Origin: an uncultured Oscillospiraceae bacterium
Lineage (GTDB): Bacteria > Bacillota > Clostridia > Oscillospirales > Oscillospiraceae
Length of the DNA: 20,547 nt
Direction: 5' to 3'
NCBI GenBank assembly: GCA_900756715.1
Contig: CAAELC010000008.1
Span: 1 to 20,547, forward strand
The translations under genes were made by a program, and so were the position numbers. Numbering within the stretch: position 1 is the stretch's first letter; every line of letters begins with the position of its first letter. The notes under the pieces are model-generated. The model was given only the letters and a program-made list of their open reading frames with translations, made no database searches and was not told the DNA's origin. Below are positions 14,596 through 20,547 of this stretch, one piece after another.

Positions 14596-16095
14596 TTATT
14601 TTTTGTTGGTTCCCCAATCGCTGACCTGCGCCGCCATATTGGCCCCCTTGGGGCTGGCCACGCCGTGCACCTCCGCCGCCTCGTACTGTCGCCACTGCTG
14701 CCAGAACTGCTGGCCGAACAGGATTCCCTCGTCCTCCCATTCATCCCGCAGGCGGAACAGCTCGCCCCGCAGCCTTTCCACGATTTCATCGGTGCCGTCC
14801 ATGTCGTACAGATTATACTGCTCCCACGGGTCATTCTTCAGGTCGAACAGCTGGGTCAGCCGGATGTGGTCGGTGCGATACTCGATCAGCTTATAGCGCT
14901 TGTCCATTACGCCGCGGATGCGCGCCTGAAAGGCCAGATACAGATAGTCGTGAATCTTCGCCTTCTCGTCATGCAGCAGGGGCACAAAGCTGCGGCTTTC
15001 CACCGTGTCCGGAATGTCGATGCCGCACAGCTCGCACAAAGACGGATAGATGTCCATCAGGTATACCAGCTCGTCAGACACCTTGTCCTCCGGCACGCCC
15101 GGGCCCGCAATCACCAGCGGCACCTTCACACTGTGCTCAAAGATGTTCTGCTTTCCCATCAGGCCATGCTGCCCGATGGCCAGCCCGTTGTCGCCGCACA
15201 GCACGATAATGGTGTCCTCCATCATGCCCTTGCGCTCCAGCGCCTCCAGCACCTGTCCGATGCGGTAGTCTATGTGGCTGATCATGGCGTAATAGTCCGC
15301 AATGTGCTGGCGGATGCGCTCAGGCCGCCGGGGATATTCCTCGGTATTCTCGTCCCGTCCCTTGGCAGCCCAGCCGAAATTCACCACCGGCATAGGCAGA
15401 TAGTTGGGCGGCAGCGTAATCTTCTCCGGGTCATACATATTGCGGAACTGCTCCGGCATCGTGCGCGGATCGTGGGGCGCCAGGAATGACAGGTACATAA
15501 AGAAGGGCTTGTCATCATTGTAGTTCTCAATGTAGTTGATGGCCGAGCCGGAAAACAGGTCGGTAGAGTGCACCCCCACCGTAATTTTCTCCGCCCGCAC
15601 CTTCACAGGAATTTCATTGGCTGTGAAATTGGGGGTGAAATTGATCTCCTTGTCGTAGTGTCCGTCCGCCTTGAAATCATTCACCGGCACATTCCAGTGG
15701 TCCCACATGCCCCCGAAAAAGATGTTGTCCCCGCTGTCAAAGCTGCGGGCATAGCTGTCAATGCCGTTGTGCCACTTACCGATGCCTGTGGTGTGATACC
15801 CGGCATTCAGGAAGCACTGGCACATGGTCACCTGATCGGCAGGGATGTTCTTGCCGCACTCCTCTAGATGAAACAGCGTCTTGCCGGAGTTAATCATGGC
15901 CCTGCTGGGCATACATACCGCCGACGCCGTTCCGCCGGGGATGTGAGCGTTCGTAAAGGAAGTGCCCCGGTGTACCAGCCGGTCCATGTTCGGGGTCTGA
16001 ATTTCCGGGTTTCCCAGTGCATGAATGGTTCCATAGCGCTGATCGTCCGTCAGCAGGAACAGTACATTCGGGCGTTTTTTTGCTTTTGTCTCCAT
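14596..16095 (-). CDS. Cytoplasmic type I sulfatase (formylglycine, Cys type)
   Basis: Hydrolyses a sulfate ester. 499 residues of alkaline-phosphatase-like fold. Asp17-Asp18 in FLLTDDQR are metal ligands and CMPSR at 61-65 is the sulfatase signature, in which Cys61 must be oxidised to formylglycine; in anaerobes a radical-SAM anSME enzyme does this, and none is encoded here. GKWHNG, APHDPRTMPEQF, and CGDNGLAIGQHGLMGKQN are typical of the arylsulfatase A/iduronate-sulfatase-like S1 family. The N-terminus (METKAKKRPNVLFLL) has no signal peptide, so it should act in the cytoplasm, unlike most glycan sulfatases of gut Bacteroidota. It follows a two-ATPase importer and precedes a sugar kinase. 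The ribosome binding site is weak. The sulfated substrate cannot be named from motifs. Confidence 0.92.
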   Translation of the reverse strand: METKAKKRPNVLFLLTDDQRYGTIHALGNPEIQTPNMDRLVHRGTSFTNAHIPGGTASAVCMPSRAMINSGKTLFHLEECGKNIPADQVTMCQCFLNAGYHTTGIGKWHNGIDSYARSFDSGDNIFFGGMWDHWNVPVNDFKADGHYDKEINFTPNFTANEIPVKVRAEKITVGVHSTDLFSGSAINYIENYNDDKPFFMYLSFLAPHDPRTMPEQFRNMYDPEKITLPPNYLPMPVVNFGWAAKGRDENTEEYPRRPERIRQHIADYYAMISHIDYRIGQVLEALERKGMMEDTIIVLCGDNGLAIGQHGLMGKQNIFEHSVKVPLVIAGPGVPEDKVSDELVYLMDIYPSLCELCGIDIPDTVESRSFVPLLHDEKAKIHDYLYLAFQARIRGVMDKRYKLIEYRTDHIRLTQLFDLKNDPWEQYNLYDMDGTDEIVERLRGELFRLRDEWEDEGILFGQQFWQQWRQYEAAEVHGVASPKGANMAAQVSDWGTNKK

Positions 16096-16134
16096 ATTCT
16101 CTCGCTTCTTTCCAATAGTCTTCGCCGGGCAGAC

Positions 16135-16878
16135 TTACCACCACTTGATCAGTTCGGTCACCTCGTTGCGCAGCTTGATAAAGTCCGGGTCGGAAACCTT
16201 CCGGGGCCGCGGCAGGTCGTTGTCCAGCGAGCACTTGATCTTGGTGGGCTTGTTGGTCAGTACCAGCACCCGGTCGCTCAGATAAACGGCCTCCTCGATG
16301 TTGTGGGTGATGAAGATAACCGTGGTCCCGGTCTTGCGCCACAGATTCAGCAGTTCGTCCTCCAGATGGTACTTCAGCTGCAAATCCAGCTGGCCGTAGG
16401 GCTCATCCATCAGCAGCAGCTCCGGCTCCACGGCAAACGCCCGGGCGATCACCACCCGCTGCAGCATGCTGGCGGACAGCTGCCGGGGATAGTACTTCGC
16501 GTACTTGGTCAGGCCCACGATTTCCATGACCTCCGCCACCCGCTTTGCGCTCTCTTCCTTCGGCACATGCTTGATGCGCAGGCCATAGCCTATGTTTTCC
16601 TCCACCGTCAGCCACTCCATGGTGGAGTATTCCTGAAAAATGTAGGCGATGTTCTGCTTTTTTGGGTCGATGGCCTCCCCATTCAGGGTAATGGTGCCTT
16701 TGTCGATGTCATATAGCTTGGTCAGGCTGTTGAGAAAGGTGGTCTTGCCGCAGCCGGTTGGCCCCACGATGCACAGAAACTCTCCCTGCTTCACATCGAA
16801 GGAGATGTCGTCCAGCACCAGCAGGTCACCAAAGCTCTTGGTCAGGTTCTTCACGCTGACCTTCACATTTTCAGACAT
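16135..16878 (-). CDS. NMT1/taurine-type importer ATPase A, degenerate signature
   Basis: ATPase of a TauB/SsuB/NrtD-like importer, 247 residues. Walker A GPTGCGKT is at 39-46, Q-loop Gln82, Walker B ends Asp158-Glu159, and the H-loop histidine is His192 in ITHN. The signature is LSASM at 134-138 where the family has LSGGM/LSGGQ, so two glycines are replaced (Ala and Ser). The D-loop region reads YGQLD instead of FGALD. A strong AAAGGAGA site precedes the ATG by 6 bases, and the gene starts 15 bases after the partner ATPase gene. The partner has an intact signature but lacks the H-loop histidine, so the two are probably an obligate heterodimer. Confidence 0.93.
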   Translation of the reverse strand: MSENVKVSVKNLTKSFGDLLVLDDISFDVKQGEFLCIVGPTGCGKTTFLNSLTKLYDIDKGTITLNGEAIDPKKQNIAYIFQEYSTMEWLTVEENIGYGLRIKHVPKEESAKRVAEVMEIVGLTKYAKYYPRQLSASMLQRVVIARAFAVEPELLLMDEPYGQLDLQLKYHLEDELLNLWRKTGTTVIFITHNIEEAVYLSDRVLVLTNKPTKIKCSLDNDLPRPRKVSDPDFIKLRNEVTELIKWW

Positions 16879-16893
16879 GTATGCTCTCCTTTC

Positions 16894-17661
16894 TCACAGA
16901 GTCCGGTCCATTTCGTTGGTAATCTGCTCCCGCAGAGCCAGGAACTCCGGCGAGGTATAATCTCTCGGCCGCGGCAAGTCTACCACATACTCCTTGTGTA
17001 CCGATGTAGGGCAGTTGTGCAGCAGGATAATGCGGTCGGCCAGATAGATTGCCTCCTCAGCGTTGTTGGTCACAAACAGCACCGTGCGCTTTTCCGCCGC
17101 GCTGATGCGTTCCACTTCCTCCTCCATCAGATAGCGGGTCTGGGCGTCCAGATGTCCGAAGGGTTCGTCCATACAGATCAGCTCCGGTTCATTGCAGTAG
17201 GCCCGGGCGATGCCCACCCGCTGCTGCATGCCGCCGGACAGCTTCACCGGGTAATGCTTTTCAAATCCCGTCAGCCCCACCAGATCAATGTAGTGCTGGG
17301 CCCTCGCCCGGCGCTTCTTTTTGGAAACGCCCTGCATCCATGGGCCAAACTCCACATTTTTCATTACGTTGTACCACATAAAAAGATTTGTGGTCTGATA
17401 AACCATGCCTCTTTTTGGGGAAGGTCCCTTGACCTCCTCGCCGGATACCACCACCTTGCCGCCGGTGGGCTCTTCCAGTCCTGCAATCAGGTTCAGCACC
17501 GTGGACTTGCCGCACTGGCCGGGTCCGAACAGCACCACAAACTCGTTCTCGTATACATCAAAATTCAGGTCATCCACCACCAGATGGTCGCCCGCCATGT
17601 TGTAAAAGGTCTTACTCACATGGTCGCAGTGGATCACCACTTTTTTCTCACTCTGCATCAT
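16894..17661 (-). CDS. NMT1/taurine-type importer ATPase B, Asn in the H-loop
   Basis: Second ATPase of the same importer, 255 residues. Walker A is GPGQCGKST at 46-54, Q-loop Gln89, signature LSGGMQQR at 141-148 (intact), and Walker B ends Asp165-Glu166. At the H-loop the sequence is FVTNNAEEA, so Asn199 stands where the switch histidine belongs. The start ATG at 17659-17661 overlaps the stop of the permease gene as ATGA and is followed at once by a second ATG; GGAGGG lies about 10 bases upstream. The open frame extends far upstream only as a shadow of the permease. It is clearly diverged from ATPase A (different Walker A, different tail), so it is not a recent duplicate. Confidence 0.93.
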   Translation of the reverse strand: MMQSEKKVVIHCDHVSKTFYNMAGDHLVVDDLNFDVYENEFVVLFGPGQCGKSTVLNLIAGLEEPTGGKVVVSGEEVKGPSPKRGMVYQTTNLFMWYNVMKNVEFGPWMQGVSKKKRRARAQHYIDLVGLTGFEKHYPVKLSGGMQQRVGIARAYCNEPELICMDEPFGHLDAQTRYLMEEEVERISAAEKRTVLFVTNNAEEAIYLADRIILLHNCPTSVHKEYVVDLPRPRDYTSPEFLALREQITNEMDRTL

Positions 17662-18449
17662 GATCCACGCACCCTCCATTGACAAAGCACCCGTTCCATC
17701 CAGCGCATCAGCGCCGCCAGCAGCAGACCCACCACCGCAATGGCAATAATTCCCACAAAAATCTGGGTCATGTCTCCTGCCTCCTGTCCGGCCGTAATGG
17801 CCCAGCCCACGCCTTCGGTGGAGCTGACCATTTCCGCCGCCAGCACTGCCATCCAGCAGGTGGAAAGGCCCACCTGCATGCCGGCGAAAATGTAGGGCAC
17901 GCAGGACGGGATGACCACATGAAAAAACGCCTGCCACTTGTTGGCGCCCAGCATATACGCCACACCCAGCATGTTCTCGTCCACTTGCTTGGCGCCTGCG
18001 TAGGTGTTCACCACAATGTTTACAAAGCCTGCCATAAAGATGATGTAAAACTTCGCGCTCTCCCCAATGCCGAACCACACAATGGCCAGCGGGATCCATG
18101 CCACACTGGGGATAGGACGCACCAGCTCAAAAATCGGCCGGAAAATTGCCTCAATCAGCTTGGACCGGCCCATGGCGATGCCCAGAATCACACCCGCCAC
18201 CGACGCCGCGCCAAAGCCCAGCAGCACTCGCTTCAGGCTATACAGCAGATGCACCGGCAGGGTGAATTTCCGTCCGATGGGATGGGCGAATGTGTAAACA
18301 AACCGCTTCAATACCTCTGCGGGATTGGGCAGCAGCAGGCCGATGGCTGTAAAGCGCACCGCCAGCGCCCAGATGGCCAGAATGGCCAGCAATCCCGCCG
18401 AGGCCAGCGCCACTGACGACGCCTTTTCGCGGATGGCTTTCTTTTTCAT
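17658..18449 (-). CDS. Importer permease A (BPD_transp_1, taurine/sulfonate type)
   Basis: A 263-residue inner-membrane permease of the TauC/SsuC group with about six membrane segments, starting at residues 11-31. RPIPSVAWIPLAIVWFGIGE is the characteristic central stretch, and GANKWQAFFHVVIPSCVPYIFAGMQVG contains the EAA loop that docks on an ATPase. The ATG at 18447-18449 overlaps the stop of the preceding permease gene as ATGA, with GGGAGG 8 bases upstream. It differs from permease B over most of its length, so the importer probably has two distinct membrane subunits. Confidence 0.92.
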   Translation of the reverse strand: MKKKAIREKASSVALASAGLLAILAIWALAVRFTAIGLLLPNPAEVLKRFVYTFAHPIGRKFTLPVHLLYSLKRVLLGFGAASVAGVILGIAMGRSKLIEAIFRPIFELVRPIPSVAWIPLAIVWFGIGESAKFYIIFMAGFVNIVVNTYAGAKQVDENMLGVAYMLGANKWQAFFHVVIPSCVPYIFAGMQVGLSTCWMAVLAAEMVSSTEGVGWAITAGQEAGDMTQIFVGIIAIAVVGLLLAALMRWMERVLCQWRVRGS

Positions 18450-19255
18450 TTCTCTGTCCTCCCGCGCACCACGTGCTTTTCAATCACATCAAACAGCAGC
18501 GAAATCACGATACCGATCATGCCCAGGCACAGAATGCCCACAATAATCAGATCAGACCGCAGCAGCGACCGGCCAATGGAAATCAGATACCCCAGGCCCT
18601 TGGTAGAGGCCAGCAGCTCCGCCGCCACCAGTGCCATCCACGATGAGCCCATGGCCACCCGCAGTCCCGCGAAAATCATCGGCAGCGCCGAAGGGATCGC
18701 CACTGTAAACAGCTGCTGGCGGTTGGTTGCCCCAAAGGTCTGTGATACCCACAGGTGAATCTGCCGGGTCTGCCGGATGCCGGAGTAGGAGTTCAGAATG
18801 CAGGGGATTACCGTGGAGAAGAAGATCAGCACGGCCTTTGCCTGAATGGAAATGCCGAAGATGACAATCATCACCGGAATCAGCGCAATGGGGGGAATGG
18901 GCTTTAAAAAGTCGAATACCGGGCGAATCATCTTGTCCACCCAATCAAACCATCCCATGGCGATGCCCAGCGGCACGCCGATTACCGCGCCCAGCACATA
19001 GCCGTAGGTTGCCACCTGCAGGCTGGCCAGAAAATGCTGGCCCAGAGTGGCTCCGTCCGGCGCGGTAGAGGTCAGCTTTGTGATGAAGGTCTGAAACACC
19101 TTCACCGGGCTTGGAAGCGAATAAGACGGCGCCAGCTCCAAAACCGCCGTGGCCACATACCAGACAGCCAGAAACACAATGATCGACAGCAGCGAGATCA
19201 GCCGGTACTTGGTTCTCTGCTTTCTCGCCGTGATGGTTTTCTGTTCACGATCCAT
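18446..19255 (-). CDS. Importer permease B (BPD_transp_1, taurine/sulfonate type)
   Basis: A 269-residue inner-membrane permease of the TauC/SsuC group. A basic N-terminal tail of about 18 residues precedes the first membrane segment. PIPPIALIPVMIVIFGIS is the family's central motif and GATNRQQLFTVAIPSALPMIFAGLRVA contains the EAA loop. The start is the ATG at 19253-19255, with GAGAGGG 6 bases upstream; the frame continues 16 codons further upstream through the intercistronic hairpin, where no start is credible. It lies 73 bases after the binding-protein gene and is ATGA-coupled to permease A. Confidence 0.92.
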   Translation of the reverse strand: MDREQKTITARKQRTKYRLISLLSIIVFLAVWYVATAVLELAPSYSLPSPVKVFQTFITKLTSTAPDGATLGQHFLASLQVATYGYVLGAVIGVPLGIAMGWFDWVDKMIRPVFDFLKPIPPIALIPVMIVIFGISIQAKAVLIFFSTVIPCILNSYSGIRQTRQIHLWVSQTFGATNRQQLFTVAIPSALPMIFAGLRVAMGSSWMALVAAELLASTKGLGYLISIGRSLLRSDLIIVGILCLGMIGIVISLLFDVIEKHVVRGRTEK

Positions 19256-19275
19256 AAAATACCCTCTCTGTTTTC

Positions 19276-19303
19276 GTGGGGAAGGGCCGCAGCCCTCCCC
19301 CAC
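19276..19303. repeat. Very stable intercistronic stem-loop between binding protein and permease genes
   Basis: GTGGGGAAGGGC (19276-19287) and GCCCTCCCCCAC (19292-19303) can form a 12-base-pair stem closing a four-base loop; in the minus-strand mRNA the only non-Watson-Crick pair is a G-U. No T run follows in the direction of transcription. A smaller dyad, GAAGTT-CTC-AACTTC (19307-19321), lies just before it in the transcript. The position suits a processing or 3'-end stabilising element that raises binding-protein mRNA over permease mRNA. Confidence 0.75.
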
Positions 19304-19328
19304 ACGGAAGTTCTCAACTTCGGGCTGT

Positions 19329-20354
19329 TTACTTGCCCAGCTGCTTCAGGGCGTCTGCAAACACATCGGTTGCAATATTGGCCTTCACATTGGCAAGGCC
19401 GGTGCTGTCAATCAGCTGGCGGGACTCAAACCATGTGGCATAGGAGGTCGCAAACTCGCCCAGCGTGATCCCGGCCGCCTCGGCAGAGGTAATAAAGGGC
19501 TTTGCCTGCACCGACTGCCGGGCCTCATCCTCAGCCAGCGTCTTGCCGCAGTTGGCGTACCAATCCATTACCGTCTGCACTGCCAGATTTTCATCCGCAG
19601 CCAGCGCATCGCATGCCTGATACAGGATGGAGGTAAACTTCACCACATCGTCATACCGGCTTTCATAGGCAGCCTTGGTGCACACCGTAGACTCGTACAG
19701 CTCACCGCCGATAGACTCCAGCGTGGCAAAGATCTGGGTGTTGAAGGAATCCAGATCGTAGTAGCAGTACGGCTCCGTCAGCACGCAGTAGTCGCCCTGA
19801 CCTGCCACCCAGGAGGAGTACACATTGGCAATCTCCAGATTCATCATGTTGCACTCACCGGGGTCCACGCCGATGGACTCCAGCCACAGGTTCATGGTGT
19901 AGTGGCCCGTGGAGCCGAAGGTGGTCAGCAGGGTCTTGCCCTTCACGCAGGCTGCCACTTCCTCAGGGGTCTTTGCGTCAAAGATAGGATCGCCCTTTCT
20001 TGCGCACACATAGTTGCCGCCGGTTCCGTTGACCTGATGGGCAATCAGCTTGCAGTCATAGTTAGCCAGTGCATACACAAATGCGCCGCCCGTCACTGCG
20101 ATGTCCCACTCGCCCATGGCCTCGTTGATGGGTGCGCCGCCGTTGAAGGTCAGCCACTCGATGTCCAGCCCGGCCTTCTCATCCAGCTTGTTGTCCTGGA
20201 TGTACTGCACCATAGAGCTGCAATAGAACGACTGCACTGCCACGCGCAGCTTCTGGTTTCCATCGGATTTGCCGGAATCGGCTTTGCTGCCGCAGCCGGC
20301 CAGCAGGCTCAGCACCATGGCCAGAGCCAGCAGCAGGGAAAGTTTCTTTTTCAT
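19329..20354 (-). CDS. Lipoprotein solute-binding protein, NMT1/SsuA-like
   Basis: A 341-residue extracytoplasmic substrate-binding protein that feeds the two permeases. Residues 1-20 are a lipoprotein signal (MKKKLSLLLALAMVLSLLAG) ending in the lipobox LLAGC with Cys21 as the lipid-anchored residue. A Gly/Ser/Lys linker follows, then LRVAVQ and the NMT1/SsuA-type fold; GEWDIAVTGGAFVYAL is the usual ligand-site helix region. The mature protein has ten cysteines besides the lipobox, which is unusual. The start at 20352-20354 is preferred because AGAGGA lies 9 bases upstream; an ATG three codons earlier sits directly on that site. It is the first gene of the seven-gene operon. The ligand cannot be told by eye. 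Confidence 0.9.
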   Translation of the reverse strand: MKKKLSLLLALAMVLSLLAGCGSKADSGKSDGNQKLRVAVQSFYCSSMVQYIQDNKLDEKAGLDIEWLTFNGGAPINEAMGEWDIAVTGGAFVYALANYDCKLIAHQVNGTGGNYVCARKGDPIFDAKTPEEVAACVKGKTLLTTFGSTGHYTMNLWLESIGVDPGECNMMNLEIANVYSSWVAGQGDYCVLTEPYCYYDLDSFNTQIFATLESIGGELYESTVCTKAAYESRYDDVVKFTSILYQACDALAADENLAVQTVMDWYANCGKTLAEDEARQSVQAKPFITSAEAAGITLGEFATSYATWFESRQLIDSTGLANVKANIATDVFADALKQLGK

Positions 20355-20371
20355 CGTTTTCATTCCTCTTT

Positions 20372-20390
20372 TTGATAATTTATTTATCAA
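20372..20390. promoter_or_regulatory. AT-rich dyad next to the binding-protein ribosome binding site
   Basis: TTGATAA and TTATCAA arms of 7 bases around a 5-base centre. In the mRNA it forms a hairpin immediately before the AGAGG site; as DNA it matches the TGAT...ATCA dyads at 20456-20471 and 20492-20507. Confidence 0.45.
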
Positions 20391-20393
20391 CCA

Positions 20394-20417
20394 CCGCCCC
20401 GTTGTCCGCCGGGGCGG
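20394..20417. repeat. Perfect GC-rich hairpin in the importer operon leader
   Basis: CCGCCCCG (20394-20401) and CGGGGCGG (20410-20417) are perfect complements around an 8-base loop. The hairpin is transcribed in the 5' leader, about 40 bases before the start codon, and has no T run in the direction of transcription. Confidence 0.6.
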
Positions 20418-20455
20418 CAGGTCAATACACTGTTTCTGCGGAAATTGTGTAAAAT

Positions 20456-20471
20456 TGATAAATTTTTATCA
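20456..20471. promoter_or_regulatory. TGATAAA/TTTATCA dyad, candidate operator
   Basis: Inverted repeat with perfect 7-base arms and a 2-base centre, downstream of the predicted transcription start. It shares the TGAT-N8-ATCA plan and 16-base length with the dyad on the -10 box, 36 bases away centre to centre. Confidence 0.45.
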
Positions 20472-20498
20472 GCGTCTCCGTTTTTCTTTTGTGATTTT

Positions 20499-20528
20499 AT
20501 TCTATCATGCCCCTATTGAATTTGTAAA
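20499..20528 (-). promoter_or_regulatory. Candidate promoter of the importer/sulfatase operon
   Basis: On the minus strand TTTACA (20523-20528, five of six) and TAGAAT (20499-20504, five of six, with an extended TG one base upstream) are separated by 18 bases. Transcription would begin near 20492, giving a leader of about 140 bases. A TGAT-N8-ATCA dyad at 20492-20507 covers the -10 box. The AT-rich DNA up to the window end holds no gene. Confidence 0.6.
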
Positions 20529-20547
20529 ATATTATTATATAATAAAA

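Noticed and set aside
14026..15489. Long plus-strand open frame of 487 codons opposite the kinase and sulfatase genes
   Set aside because: It crosses two well-supported minus-strand genes, has no ribosome binding site, and its translation is His/Gln/Arg-rich without any family motif; it is an antisense shadow of GC-rich coding DNA.
1..20547. CRISPR arrays, insertion sequences, tRNA or rRNA genes, phage attachment sites
   Set aside because: No spaced direct-repeat series, transposase-like protein, cloverleaf or rRNA-like stretch was recognised on either strand. A search with tRNAscan-SE and Rfam would be decisive.

Overview
The window has moderately high GC and every gene it holds is a compact bacterial gene with AGGAGG-type ribosome binding sites. 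Gene content (MurA, WalJ and RlmH in a row, a NatA/NatB-like ABC-2 exporter under an XRE regulator, a selenium-metabolism locus, an NMT1/taurine-type importer with an anaerobe-style Cys sulfatase) points to an anaerobic gut Clostridia member, most likely of the Oscillospirales. That placement is inference from content and style, not from a marker gene. No rRNA, tRNA, insertion sequence or CRISPR array was seen.

Layout. (1) 10-4281, minus strand: a five-gene operon read from a clear sigma-A promoter at 4307-4335. It encodes a 5-TM protein, a small XRE repressor, an ABC ATPase and two tandem NatB-like permeases, all translationally coupled by short overlaps. (2) 4568-9320, plus strand: murA, then after a hairpin walJ, rlmH, a DUF2007 protein and a phosphohexomutase, closed by a bidirectional terminator at 9343-9385. 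(3) 9397-12048, minus strand: yedE, a single-domain TusA/YedF-like protein, a DUF3343 putative Se/S carrier and selD. A class V cysteine desulfurase (12244-13398, plus) diverges from the same intergenic region. Together they look like a selenium delivery module: import or handling of Se (YedE), persulfide/perselenide relay (Csd, TusA-like, DUF3343) and selenophosphate synthesis (SelD). (4) 13630-20354, minus strand: a seven-gene operon made of a lipoprotein solute-binding protein, two different permeases, two different ATPases, a sulfatase without signal peptide, and a BadF/GlcNAc-kinase-like sugar kinase.

The operon in part 4 is the most interesting part. It reads as a complete import, desulfation and phosphorylation route for a small sulfated compound, possibly a sulfated amino sugar, run in the cytoplasm. 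Its importer is built from two non-identical ATPases whose defects are complementary: one has a broken signature motif (LSASM), the other has lost the H-loop histidine (Asn instead). The heterodimer would therefore have one consensus and one degenerate ATP site, a design well known in exporters but seldom described in importers. The leader upstream of this operon carries three TGAT...ATCA dyads and a perfect GC-rich hairpin. Another very stable hairpin sits between the binding-protein gene and the permease genes.
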